This document shows positions 19,253 to 27,795 of a stretch of DNA of 64,000 nucleotides, piece after piece. Within the stretch, counting starts at the first letter, position 1; the number at the start of each line of letters is the position of its first letter. The position numbers were made by a program, and so were the translations under genes. The notes below the pieces were generated by a model. It ran no database searches. It had not been told where the DNA came from and saw nothing but the letters and a program-made list of their open reading frames with translations. The DNA lies in contig NZ_JADPKT010000071.1 in the NCBI RefSeq assembly GCF_023074075.1, positions 1 to 64,000 on the forward strand, given 5' to 3'. This DNA is from Bradyrhizobium sp. 138. GTDB taxonomy: Bacteria; Pseudomonadota; Alphaproteobacteria; Rhizobiales; Xanthobacteraceae.

Positions 19253-20698
19253 CTAGTGGCGCGGCCGATACAGTTCGCGCCACGCGGGATGCCGCTCGGC
19301 ATAAGCATCCGTCAGCCCGGCGTCAGGTTCGAACGTCTCGATGCGTTGCGGCCGCGTGCAAACAGTTGCGATTGCCTCACCGGTGACAGCAAGCCGCCCC
19401 AATCTCGCCGCACCGAACGCCGCGCCGGTCTCACCTCCGGCAAAGCGATGGACCGGGACATTCAGCACGTTTGCCAGCACCGAGAGCCAGAATCGCGACC
19501 GCGATCCTCCGCCAATGACGTCGGCTTCCGCGATCGCAATGCCGGCCCCCGCAAGCGCGTCGCGGCAATCGGCAAGCGCGAAGGCAACGCCTTCGAGCAC
19601 CGCCTGCACGATCGCCGTGCGATCGGTGCCATGGCTCAAACCATCGAGCATGCCGCGCACGACGGGATCGTCATGCGGCGTCCGCTCACCCGCAAGATAA
19701 GGCAGGAAGCTCACGGGCGACGGTGCCTGCGGGCGCGACCCCAGCGGCGCCAGCAACTCAGCCTCGGTGACGCCGAACAGCCGCGCGGCCCAGGCCAGGC
19801 ACGAAGCGGCCGACAGGATCGCGCCAGCCTGAATCCACATGCCGGGAATGGCATGGCAGAAGGTGTGCACGACGCGATCGGGGTTTGCGGCAATCCTGTC
19901 GGTCGGCGCCAGCAAGGCGCCCGAAGTTCCCAGCGACACGAACGCGGTTCCCGGCCGGATCGCACCGATGCCGATGGCACCTGCCGGATTGTCGCCCGCG
20001 CCGCCTGCAATGACCGACTGCCCGGTCATGCCCCAGCGCCGCGCCAGCTCGCTGCGCAGTGTCGTTGCGGGCGCGCATCCTTCGACGAGACGCGGCATCT
20101 GATCGCGCGACAGGCCCGTCGCGGCCAGTGCTGCGTCCGACCAGTCCCGGCGCGCGGCGTCGAGCCAAAGGGATCCCGACGCATCCGAGACGTCCTCGAT
20201 GGCGTCACCCGACAGCACCAGACGCAAGTACGCCTTTGGCAGCAGAACGAGCCTTGTCGCCGCAAAGATGTCGGGCTCGTGCGTCGCGATCCAGAGCAGC
20301 TTTGGCGCGGTGAATCCCGGCATGGCCTTGTTGCCCGTGACCGCACGCAAAGCGGGCCAGCGCTGCTCCAGGATACGGCACTCAGCGGCCGCACGTCCGT
20401 CGTTCCAGAGGATGCAGGGCCGCAAGGGCTTTAAGCTCGCATCGAGCAGCGTGGCGCCGTGCATCTGGCCGGACAGTCCAATGCCTTTGACATCCGCCAG
20501 CGCGCCGGGATGCGTTGCTTTCAGGGCATCCAGCGTGGCGAAGGTCGCATCGATCCATTGCGCGGGATCCTGCTCGGAATGGCCTGCTAGCGGCGAGGCG
20601 GTCGCGAGCGGCCGGCTCTCGCTTGCAATCACGCGTTGGGCGTCATCGACGAGAACGGTCTTGACTGCGGAGGTACCGAGATCGATGCCGAGATACAT
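19253..20698 (-). CDS. xylB: Xylulokinase (FGGY carbohydrate kinase)
   Basis: 481 residues, the usual XylB size. It has the N-terminal phosphate loop YLGIDLGTSAVKT, the xylulokinase-type SGQMHGA motif, the catalytic-Asp region GGAGDNPAGAIG and the C-terminal VIGGGSRSRFW adenosine motif. It phosphorylates D-xylulose with ATP to feed the pentose phosphate pathway in the cytoplasm. It lies 13 bp after a LysR gene and upstream of the CUT2 transporter genes in the same direction, so the transported sugar is likely a pentose or pentitol. No dehydrogenase or isomerase that would make xylulose is in the window, so a different sugar kinase specificity cannot be excluded. Confidence 0.85.
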   Translation of the reverse strand: MYLGIDLGTSAVKTVLVDDAQRVIASESRPLATASPLAGHSEQDPAQWIDATFATLDALKATHPGALADVKGIGLSGQMHGATLLDASLKPLRPCILWNDGRAAAECRILEQRWPALRAVTGNKAMPGFTAPKLLWIATHEPDIFAATRLVLLPKAYLRLVLSGDAIEDVSDASGSLWLDAARRDWSDAALAATGLSRDQMPRLVEGCAPATTLRSELARRWGMTGQSVIAGGAGDNPAGAIGIGAIRPGTAFVSLGTSGALLAPTDRIAANPDRVVHTFCHAIPGMWIQAGAILSAASCLAWAARLFGVTEAELLAPLGSRPQAPSPVSFLPYLAGERTPHDDPVVRGMLDGLSHGTDRTAIVQAVLEGVAFALADCRDALAGAGIAIAEADVIGGGSRSRFWLSVLANVLNVPVHRFAGGETGAAFGAARLGRLAVTGEAIATVCTRPQRIETFEPDAGLTDAYAERHPAWRELYRPRH

Positions 20699-20711
20699 GG
20701 ATGCTCTCCGC

Positions 20712-21635
20712 TCATTTCGCCGCGTCGATCCAGATCCCCGGCTCCGAATGCTCGCGGATATAGCTGACCAGGAAATCGGAAAACACCCTGATCTTGGCAG
20801 GCAGCCTGACGCGGTTTTGATAGGCGATGTTCATGGTCAGCAGCGGCAGCTCCCAGCCCATCAGGACCGGCACCAGCCGGCCGGCGGCGATATCGCCCTG
20901 CACGATGTAAAGCGGCTGGATCAGGATGCCGAGCCCTGCGCGCGCTGCGCCGCAGATGATCTGGCCGTCATTGCTGTCGAGCGTCGGCGCGATCCGCACC
21001 GTCTGCGTCGTGCTGCCCTGGCTCAGCCGCAGCGAATAGGGATCGTTGGCGAGATTGTAGATCAGCATGTTGTGGCGGGCGAGATCTGTGGGATGCTCCG
21101 GCCGGCCGTGCTTCTCCAGGTAGGAGGGAGCCGCCGCAAGCACACGATGCATCTGGCCGATGCGGCGGACGATGATGTTGGAATCCGGCTCGTGCTCGCG
21201 CGTGCGGATCGCCACATCAATGCCGGCTTCGATGAAGTCCAGATAGCGGTTGGCGCTGATGATCTGCACGCTGAGATCTGGATAGAGCGCGCGGAAGGCG
21301 GGCAGCATCGGCGCGAGATAGATCATCGCGAAGGACAGCGAAGACGTCACGCGCAGCATGCCCTTCGGCGACAGCGCGCGGTCGGAGACCGCGTCCTCGG
21401 CTTCGGCGAGCTCGTTCAACAGCGTGCTGCACCGCTGCAGCAGTTCCTGCCCGGCTTCAGTCAGCCATTGCCGGCGCGTGTTGCGCTCGATCAGCCGGAC
21501 CGCAAGCCGATCCTCCAGCGCGCTGAGATGGCGGCTCGCGGCCGCGTTCGACATCCGCAGGATTTCGGCAGCTTTGGAAAGACTGCCGAGTTCAGCGGTT
21601 TTGGAGAAGACCTCGAGTTGGAGCAGCCGGTCCAT
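20712..21635 (-). CDS. LysR-family transcriptional regulator
   Basis: 307 residues: an N-terminal winged helix-turn-helix (residues 1-60, with ELGSLSKAAEILRMSNAAASRHLSAL in two parts) and a C-terminal inducer-binding domain with the RLIERNTRR linker. It is divergent from the eleven-gene catabolic operon across a 106-bp spacer and also heads the xylB/CUT2 genes. Either or both may be its targets; the divergent layout is the classical one for LysR control of aromatic catabolism. The inducer is unknown. Confidence 0.9.
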   Translation of the reverse strand: MDRLLQLEVFSKTAELGSLSKAAEILRMSNAAASRHLSALEDRLAVRLIERNTRRQWLTEAGQELLQRCSTLLNELAEAEDAVSDRALSPKGMLRVTSSLSFAMIYLAPMLPAFRALYPDLSVQIISANRYLDFIEAGIDVAIRTREHEPDSNIIVRRIGQMHRVLAAAPSYLEKHGRPEHPTDLARHNMLIYNLANDPYSLRLSQGSTTQTVRIAPTLDSNDGQIICGAARAGLGILIQPLYIVQGDIAAGRLVPVLMGWELPLLTMNIAYQNRVRLPAKIRVFSDFLVSYIREHSEPGIWIDAAK

Positions 21636-21665
21636 TTTTGCTGATACAGGAAAAGAGACTTACAA

Positions 21666-21702
21666 ATTTTGACCTTTATTTCCGATTTCTGCAAGGCAAA
21701 AT
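21666..21702 (+). promoter_or_regulatory. Imperfect inverted repeat in the divergent LysR promoter region
   Basis: ATTTTGACCTT (21666-21676) faces AAGGCAAAAT (21693-21702), an inverted repeat with one inserted base, inside the 106-bp spacer between lysR and the catabolic operon. Position and symmetry suit a LysR-type operator; there is no direct proof. Confidence 0.35.
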
Positions 21703-21741
21703 GAGCCAACAAAAGAGAATGGCAGGCGAGGAAATCAGGAA

Positions 21742-22065
21742 ATGTCGGGCCCGATCAGGCACATCGTGATGTGGCGGCTGCGTGGGGAGACGCCTGCGGA
21801 GCGCGCCGCCGCCCGCCTCAAGGTCAAGACCCTGTTCGAGGGCCTGAAGGGGCGGATCGATGGCCTCACCCATATCGAAGTCGGCGTGGACGTCAGTGCG
21901 GTCGACTATGCCTGCGACGTGGTCCTGTTCTCCGAATTTACCGACCAGGCGGCGCTTTCCGCCTATGCCAACCATCCGGAACATCTGCGTGTGCGCGAGG
22001 CGCTGGGCGACTTGCGGATCGGACGCTTCCAGGTCGATTATCCCTTCAAAGAGACCGGCGCATGA
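21742..22065 (+). CDS. Dabb (stress-responsive A/B barrel) domain protein
   Basis: 107 residues forming a single Dabb ferredoxin-like barrel: IRHIVMWRLRGETPAER at the start, then HIEVGVDVS, VVLFSEFTDQAALSAYANHPEH and the closing VDYPF. Dabb proteins are small cytoplasmic dimers; some are cyclases or decarboxylases acting on aromatic or polyketide substrates, many are uncharacterised. An AGGAA site precedes the ATG. It is the first gene of the operon and overlaps the maleylacetate reductase start in an ATGA tetranucleotide. An enzymatic role on a ring intermediate is plausible but inferred. Confidence 0.85.
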   Translation: MSGPIRHIVMWRLRGETPAERAAARLKVKTLFEGLKGRIDGLTHIEVGVDVSAVDYACDVVLFSEFTDQAALSAYANHPEHLRVREALGDLRIGRFQVDYPFKETGA

Positions 22066-23141
22066 TCGGTTCGTTCACCTTTGAAAACCTGCCCTGCCGC
22101 GTCGTGTTCGGCAGCGGAACGCTTTCGTCGGCCAAGGCCGAGGTGGAGCGGCTCGGCGGCACGCGCGCGCTGGTGCTGACGACGCCGCAGCAGGAGGCGC
22201 AAGGCAGGAGCTTGGGGGCGGCACTCGGTTCGCTCTATGCCGGCATCTTTCCCGGCGCGACCATGCACACGCCGGTCGAGGTCACGGAGCGGGCGCTCGC
22301 CGCGATGAAGGCGTGCGCGGCCGATTGCGTCGTCTCGCTCGGCGGCGGCTCGACCACGGGCCTCGGCAAGGCGCTGGCCTTGCGCACCGGAATCAACCAG
22401 CTCTGCATTCCCACCACCTATGCCGGCTCGGAGATGACGCCGATCGTCGGCCAGACCGAGAACGGCCTGAAGACCACGGTGCGCGATCCGGCGATCCTGC
22501 CGGAGACCGTGATCTACGATGTCGACCTCACCCTGACGCTGCCGGCGAATCTGGCCGCCACATCCGGCATCAACGCCATCGCCCATGCGGTGGAAGCGCT
22601 CTATGCGCGTGACGCCAATCCCGTGACGTCGCTGATGGCGGAAGAAGGCATCCGCGCGCTGGCACGCGCCCTGCCCGTGATCGCCGCCAGGAGCGACGAC
22701 CGCGAGGCCCGCACCGAAGCCCTCTATGGGGCCTGGCTCTGCGGCGTCTGCCTCGGCACCGTCGGCATGGCGCTGCATCACAAGCTCTGCCACACGCTGG
22801 GCGGCACCTTCGACTTGCCGCATGCCGAAACGCACACCATCGTGCTACCGCACGCGCTCGCCTACAACGCACCGGCCGTGCCGGATGCGATGGCACGGAT
22901 CTCGCGCGCGATCGGCTCGGCGGATGCATCACAGGGGCTTTATGACCTTGCCAAGCGCTTGGGCGCGAAGCTGGCGCTGCGTGACGTCGGCATGCCCGAA
23001 AGCGGCATCGACAAGGCGGCCGATCTCGCGGTGACGAATGCGTACTGGAATCCGCGGCCGCTCGAGCGCAATGCCATCCGTGACCTGATCGCACGTGCCT
23101 GGGCCGGCGAGCCGCCGGCCGCGACCAAAGCGGCGGCGTGA
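22062..23141 (+). CDS. Maleylacetate reductase
   Basis: 359 residues, an iron-containing alcohol dehydrogenase superfamily member of the maleylacetate reductase branch. It has a GGGSTTGLGKALAL nucleotide loop, TTYAGSEMTPIVGQT, DVDLTLTLPANLAATSGINA and the His-rich HHKLCHTLGGTFDLPHAETH metal/active-site region. It reduces maleylacetate to 3-oxoadipate with NAD(P)H, the step after ring cleavage of hydroxyquinol. I chose the ATG at 22062 because it overlaps the previous stop and starts the conserved fold; the frame is open upstream. The hydroxyquinol dioxygenase two genes further on completes the lower pathway. Confidence 0.9.
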   Translation: MIGSFTFENLPCRVVFGSGTLSSAKAEVERLGGTRALVLTTPQQEAQGRSLGAALGSLYAGIFPGATMHTPVEVTERALAAMKACAADCVVSLGGGSTTGLGKALALRTGINQLCIPTTYAGSEMTPIVGQTENGLKTTVRDPAILPETVIYDVDLTLTLPANLAATSGINAIAHAVEALYARDANPVTSLMAEEGIRALARALPVIAARSDDREARTEALYGAWLCGVCLGTVGMALHHKLCHTLGGTFDLPHAETHTIVLPHALAYNAPAVPDAMARISRAIGSADASQGLYDLAKRLGAKLALRDVGMPESGIDKAADLAVTNAYWNPRPLERNAIRDLIARAWAGEPPAATKAAA

Positions 23142-23145
23142 GGCG

Positions 23146-24513
23146 ATGCGGCGCACACTGATCAAATCTGCCACCGTCATCAGCATGGATGACGCGATCG
23201 GCGACCTCGGCACCGGCGATGTGCTGGTCGAGGGCAGCCGTATTGCCGAGGTGCGGCCGTCGATCGACCTCGGCAGCGGTGATGCAGAGATCATCGACGG
23301 CAAGGGCCGCATCGTCATTCCCGGCCTGATCAACGCGCACATGCACACTTGGCAGACCGGCTTGCGCGGCTATGCCGCGAACTGGACGCTGCTGGAATAT
23401 TTCCGCCGCATGCATGCCGGCCTCGCCACCGTGTTTCGGCCCGACGACATTCATATCGCAACGCTCGTCGGCGCGCTGAACCAGATCAATTGCGGCACGA
23501 CCACGCTGGTCGATTGGTGCCACAACAATCCGACGCCCGATCACACCGATGCCGCCGTGCGCGGCCTGATCGAGAGCGGCATTCGCGCCGCCTTCTTCCA
23601 CGGCTCGCCCAAGCCCGAGCCGAAGCCGGGCGAGCCGCATTTCTCGGAGGTGCCGCATCCGCGCCGCGAGGTCGAGCGGTTGCTCGCCGGCCCCCTCGCC
23701 GACCGCGACGGCCTCGTCACGCTCGGGCTCGCGATCCTCGGCCCGCATTATTCGACGCTCGATGTCGCCATGCATGACTTCCGCCTGGCGCGGGAGCTCA
23801 AGCTGATCGCCTCCATGCATCAGGGCGGCGGACCGGTCAAGACGCCAGGCGGCTGGGAGAGGCTGATCGAGGCGGGCCTCGTCGGCGCCGGCATCAACAT
23901 CGTGCATGGCAACGATCTGCCTGACGATCTCCTGGATCGGTTGGTCGATCTTGGCGTGTCCTTTTCGGTGACACCCGAGAACGAGATGATCCAGGGCCAC
24001 GGCTTTCCGATCACCGGACGGCTGCTCAAGCGCGGCGTTCGCCCGACCATCGGCATCGACCTCGAATCCGTCCTGGCCGGCGATCTCTTCTCCGCCGCCC
24101 GCATCGCGCTATCGATGCAGCGGGCGCTCGACAATGCCGAGGCTCGTCAAGCGAATGGCGCCATTCCGGCAACGACCACGATTCCCGTCCGCGAGGCGCT
24201 GCGCTGGATCACGACGGAAGGCGCCCGCATGCTCGGCCGCGAACACCAGATCGGCTCGCTAGCACCGGGCAAGCTCGCCGATCTCGTCATCATCAACGCC
24301 TCCGATCTCAATCTCGTCCCGGTGCACGATCCCGTCGCAACCGTGCTGATGCAGACGAGCCTCGCCAATATCGAGTCCGTGATGATCGGCGGCGCCTGGA
24401 AGAAGCGGAACGGCCAGTTGCTGGTTGACGGGCTGGAAACAAAGAAACAGCTGCTGGCGCAATCCGGCCGGCGGCTGGTGCAGGACATCGAACGACAGGG
24501 ACGCGTCGCCTGA
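23146..24513 (+). CDS. Amidohydrolase-superfamily hydrolase/deaminase (TRZ/ATZ, MTA/SAH-deaminase-like)
   Basis: 455 residues. The metal-binding HxH is at His65/His67 (INAHMHTW), with later conserved His in SMHQGGG and IVHGND and Asp in TIGIDLES, the metal-ligand set of the amidohydrolase TIM barrel. The composite sandwich domain ends with GSLAPGKLADLVIIN. Relatives deaminate or dechlorinate N-heterocycles and nucleosides in the cytoplasm. It sits 4 bp after the maleylacetate reductase gene; the GTG further upstream was rejected because it lacks family similarity. The substrate is unknown and is the key to what the operon degrades. Confidence 0.85.
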   Translation: MRRTLIKSATVISMDDAIGDLGTGDVLVEGSRIAEVRPSIDLGSGDAEIIDGKGRIVIPGLINAHMHTWQTGLRGYAANWTLLEYFRRMHAGLATVFRPDDIHIATLVGALNQINCGTTTLVDWCHNNPTPDHTDAAVRGLIESGIRAAFFHGSPKPEPKPGEPHFSEVPHPRREVERLLAGPLADRDGLVTLGLAILGPHYSTLDVAMHDFRLARELKLIASMHQGGGPVKTPGGWERLIEAGLVGAGINIVHGNDLPDDLLDRLVDLGVSFSVTPENEMIQGHGFPITGRLLKRGVRPTIGIDLESVLAGDLFSAARIALSMQRALDNAEARQANGAIPATTTIPVREALRWITTEGARMLGREHQIGSLAPGKLADLVIINASDLNLVPVHDPVATVLMQTSLANIESVMIGGAWKKRNGQLLVDGLETKKQLLAQSGRRLVQDIERQGRVA

Positions 24514-24533
24514 GGCGCCAACGGACAACAACA

Positions 24534-25436
24534 ATGGCAGATACCTCGAAAAACATCGCTTTCATCGGGATCGGCAAGATGGGCCTGCCGATGTCGGCGC
24601 TCGTCGCCAAGGCTGGCTACACTGTCACCGCGTTCGATCGGAGCGCGGCGCGGCTGGACGAAGCGCGCGCACAGGGCATTTCGATTGCGGCATCGCCGGC
24701 CGAGGCGGTGAGCGGCAAGGCCGCTGTCTTCACGTCCCTGCCCGATGATGCGGCCTTGCGCGGCGCGTTGCTCGGCCCGACCGGCCTCATCGCCGCGATG
24801 GCGCCTGGAGCCGTCCTAATCGAGACCAGCACCGTCAGCGTCGACGCTTCCAACGAAGTTGCAGCCGCCGTCCAGGCGCGCGGCATCGCCTATCTGCGTG
24901 CGCCGGTCTCCGGCAATGCCAGCATCGTTCATACGGGCGCGCTGACCTGCTTCGTCTCGGGGCCGAAGGACGTCTTCGAAAGCGCAAAGCCGCTGTTCGC
25001 CGCCTTCACCCGCGCCCAGACCTATCTCGGGCCAGCCGAGGAAGCGCGCTACGCAAAACTCTCGGTCAACCTGATGATCGCCGTGTCCGCGGCGATGATG
25101 GCCGAGAGCCTGGCGCTGGCCCGCAAGGGCGGCATCGCCTGGCAGGACATCTTGAAGGTGCTCGACGACAGTGCGGTCGCCTCTCCCATGGTGAAGTACA
25201 AGACCGCGCCGCTGCGCAGCCGCGATTTCGAGTCCACCTTCTCCTGCAAGCAGATGGCCAAGGATCTCGACCTCATCCTAGGTGCCGGCCATGCCGTCGG
25301 CGTGCCGCTGCAGCTCGCAGCCCAAGTGCGCGAGACCTATGGCGCGCTGGTCGCACAAGGCGACGGCGACACCGACTTCATCGCGACCGTCAAGCATCTC
25401 GAACGGCTGTCCGGCCTCGGCGAGCCCAAACTCTGA
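24534..25436 (+). CDS. NAD(P)-dependent beta-hydroxyacid dehydrogenase (3-hydroxyisobutyrate dehydrogenase-like)
   Basis: 300 residues: N-terminal Rossmann fold with IAFIGIGKMGLPM (GxGxMG at 12-17), the substrate-binding region APVSGNASIVHTG and the conserved catalytic Lys at about residue 175 (YAKLSVNLM), followed by an all-helical domain. The family oxidises 3-hydroxy acids or reduces semialdehydes. It is embedded in the operon 20 bp after the amidohydrolase gene. The exact substrate is unknown, and imine reductases share this fold, which would fit an amine-bearing compound. Confidence 0.85.
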   Translation: MADTSKNIAFIGIGKMGLPMSALVAKAGYTVTAFDRSAARLDEARAQGISIAASPAEAVSGKAAVFTSLPDDAALRGALLGPTGLIAAMAPGAVLIETSTVSVDASNEVAAAVQARGIAYLRAPVSGNASIVHTGALTCFVSGPKDVFESAKPLFAAFTRAQTYLGPAEEARYAKLSVNLMIAVSAAMMAESLALARKGGIAWQDILKVLDDSAVASPMVKYKTAPLRSRDFESTFSCKQMAKDLDLILGAGHAVGVPLQLAAQVRETYGALVAQGDGDTDFIATVKHLERLSGLGEPKL

Positions 25437-25451
25437 TCGGCGGAGACACTG

Positions 25452-26336
25452 ATGCGCAATTTCAACGAGACCACGATCACGGATGCGGTGCTGGAGCGCA
25501 TCGCGGGCGCGACCGATCCGCGGATCAAAGAGGTCAGCGAGGCGCTGGTGCGCCACCTGCACGCCTTTGTCCGCGAGGTGCGGCCGACCCAGAAGGAGTG
25601 GGAGTTCGGCATCGACTTCCTGACCCGCACCGGCCACATGTGCGACGACAAGCGCCAGGAATTCATCCTGCTGTCGGATACGCTCGGCGTCTCCATGCTG
25701 GTCGACGCCATCAACCATCCGGTGCCGGAGGGCGCGACCGAGACCACTGTGCTCGGGCCGTTCTTCGTTCAGGCCGCGCCAGAGAAGGACAGCGGCGCCG
25801 ATATCTCCGGCCCGATGGAGGGTGATCCGCTGCTGGTCACCGGCTCGGTCTCGACCGTCGACGGCAAGCCGCTCGCTGGCGCCGTCGTGGACGTCTGGCA
25901 TTCCGACGATGACGGCTATTACGACGTGCAGCAGCTCGATGCCATCGGCGATCTCGCCATGCGCGCGCGCTTCCACACCGATGCCAATGGCCGCTTCCAT
26001 TTCTGGTCGATCAAGCCGGCCGCCTATCCCATTCCGCATGACGGCCCGGTTGGCGACATGCTGGAGGCGCAGGGTCGCCATCCCTGGCGTCCCGCCCATG
26101 TGCATTTCATGATTTCGGCGCCCGGTTTCGAGCACTTGGTGACGCATGTGTTCGTCGCCGGCGATCAGTATCTCGACAGCGACGTGGTGTTCGGCGTCAA
26201 GGACAGCCTGATCCGCGACTTCGTCCGACATCCGGCCGGCCGTGCGCCGGATGGTCGCATGGTCGAGCGCGAGTATTTTCATCTCAACTACGATTTCGGC
26301 GTGAAGCAGGTCGCGAGCAACGCGAGAGCCGCTTAA
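25452..26336 (+). CDS. Hydroxyquinol 1,2-dioxygenase (intradiol)
   Basis: 294 residues. The N-terminal helical domain carries MCDDKRQEFILLSDTLG and VDAINHPVPEGATETTVLGP, diagnostic of the hydroxyquinol branch rather than ordinary catechol enzymes. The Fe(III) ligands are visible with correct spacing: Tyr157 (GYYD), Tyr192 (AYPIP), His216 and His218 (RPAHVHF). It cleaves benzene-1,2,4-triol to maleylacetate in the cytoplasm, feeding the maleylacetate reductase of the same operon. No dedicated monooxygenase producing hydroxyquinol is encoded beside it. Confidence 0.92.
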   Translation: MRNFNETTITDAVLERIAGATDPRIKEVSEALVRHLHAFVREVRPTQKEWEFGIDFLTRTGHMCDDKRQEFILLSDTLGVSMLVDAINHPVPEGATETTVLGPFFVQAAPEKDSGADISGPMEGDPLLVTGSVSTVDGKPLAGAVVDVWHSDDDGYYDVQQLDAIGDLAMRARFHTDANGRFHFWSIKPAAYPIPHDGPVGDMLEAQGRHPWRPAHVHFMISAPGFEHLVTHVFVAGDQYLDSDVVFGVKDSLIRDFVRHPAGRAPDGRMVEREYFHLNYDFGVKQVASNARAA

Positions 26337-26390
26337 GCTGGACGACGGACCAACAAGAGTCCGGCCATAGGGAGTAGACGGGAGCTGAGG

Positions 26391-27785
26391 ATGGGACCGC
26401 GGGTCAGCACGAGCATATTGGCCGATCGCCTCACCGGCATGATCGGTCCGCGCGCGAGCGTTGCGCGCGGCGTGCTCGATCAGCACGGACAGAGCGAGTC
26501 GCATTATCGCAATCTGCCGCCCGACATCGTCGTCTTCCCTGAGACGACGCAGGAGGTCGCCGAGATCGTGAAACTGTGCGCCAGCGCAGGCATGCCGATC
26601 GTCCCGTTCGGCGCCGGGACCTCTCTTGAAGGCAACGCGGCCGCAGTCGCGGGCGGCGTCTGTCTCGACTTCGCGCGCATGAACAAGGTGCTGGCCGTGC
26701 ACGACAGCGACATGGATGTCGTGGTGCAGCCCGGCATCACGCGCAAGCAGCTCAACGCGGAGCTGCGTAACACCGGCCTGTTCTTCCCGATTGATCCCGG
26801 CGCCGACGCCTCGATCGGCGGCATGACATCGACGCGCGCCTCCGGCACCATGGCCGTGCGCTACGGTACCATGAAGGACAACGTCATGGCGCTGGAGGTG
26901 GTGCTCGCCGATGGCCGCATCATCCGCACTGCCAGGCGCGCGCGCAAGTCGGCGGCCGGTTATGATTTGACGCGTATGTTCGTCGGCGCGGAGGGAACGC
27001 TGGGCGTCATCACCGAGATCACGCTGAAGGTGCACCCGGTGCCGCAGGCGATCTCGGCAGCGGTCTGCAGCTTCGACACCCTGCACGACGCCGTCGATAC
27101 CGCGATCTCCGTGATCCAGTCCGCGATTCCCGTAGCGCGCATCGAGCTGCTCGACGACGTCATGATGCGCGGCATCAATGCGTACGCCAAGCTCGGCTAT
27201 CGCGAGGCGCCGACCCTGTTCTTCGAATTTCACGGCTCCGAATCCTCCGTCGCCGAGCAGGCCGAAGCCGCGCAGGCGATCGCCACCGATCATGGCGGTC
27301 ACGGCTTTGCCTGGGCCAAGGCACAGGAAGACCGCAACCGGCTCTGGCACGCGCGCGACAACACGCTCTATGCCGGCCTCGGCCTGCGGCCAGGTGCGCG
27401 CGCGGTGATCACCGACGTCTGCGTGCCGATCTCGCGGCTGGCGGAGTGCCTGACCGAGACGCGCCGCGATGCCGACCAGCATGGCTTCACAGCGCCGATC
27501 GTCGGCCATGTCGGCGACGGCAATTTTCACATGCTGATCCTGATCGATCCCAACAAGCCTGAAGAGTCCGAAGGCGCCAAGGTGCTGCAGGCCCGCATGG
27601 TCGCCCGCGCCATCGCCATGGACGGCACCTGCACCGGCGAGCACGGCATCGGGCTCGGCAAGATCGACTATCTCACCGACGAGCTCGGCGAGGCCGTCGA
27701 CGTGATGCGGTCGATCAAGACCGCGCTCGATCCAAATGGTCTGATGAATCCCGGAAAGATATTTGCGAGCGGAGCCAACGCATGA
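26391..27785 (+). CDS. FAD-linked oxidase (GlcD / D-lactate dehydrogenase-like)
   Basis: 464 residues. The PCMH-type FAD domain shows VPFGAGTSLEGNA, PIDPGADASIGGM and FVGAEGTLGVITEITLK. The C-terminal domain shows GHVGDGNFHMLI and GTCTGEHGIGLGK with NPNGLMNPGKIF-like closing residues. These are the marks of 2-hydroxyacid dehydrogenases such as D-lactate and glycolate oxidase subunit GlcD. It lies 54 bp after the dioxygenase gene and 10 bp before the transporter ATPase. Oxidation of a hydroxyacid side chain released from the substrate is a reasonable guess. Confidence 0.88.
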   Translation: MGPRVSTSILADRLTGMIGPRASVARGVLDQHGQSESHYRNLPPDIVVFPETTQEVAEIVKLCASAGMPIVPFGAGTSLEGNAAAVAGGVCLDFARMNKVLAVHDSDMDVVVQPGITRKQLNAELRNTGLFFPIDPGADASIGGMTSTRASGTMAVRYGTMKDNVMALEVVLADGRIIRTARRARKSAAGYDLTRMFVGAEGTLGVITEITLKVHPVPQAISAAVCSFDTLHDAVDTAISVIQSAIPVARIELLDDVMMRGINAYAKLGYREAPTLFFEFHGSESSVAEQAEAAQAIATDHGGHGFAWAKAQEDRNRLWHARDNTLYAGLGLRPGARAVITDVCVPISRLAECLTETRRDADQHGFTAPIVGHVGDGNFHMLILIDPNKPEESEGAKVLQARMVARAIAMDGTCTGEHGIGLGKIDYLTDELGEAVDVMRSIKTALDPNGLMNPGKIFASGANA

Positions 27786-27795
27786 GTGACATGGC

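Noticed and set aside
25452..26336. Plain catechol 1,2-dioxygenase
   Set aside because: The N-terminal CDDKRQEFILLSD block and the neighbouring maleylacetate reductase fit hydroxyquinol; no muconate cycloisomerase is nearby.
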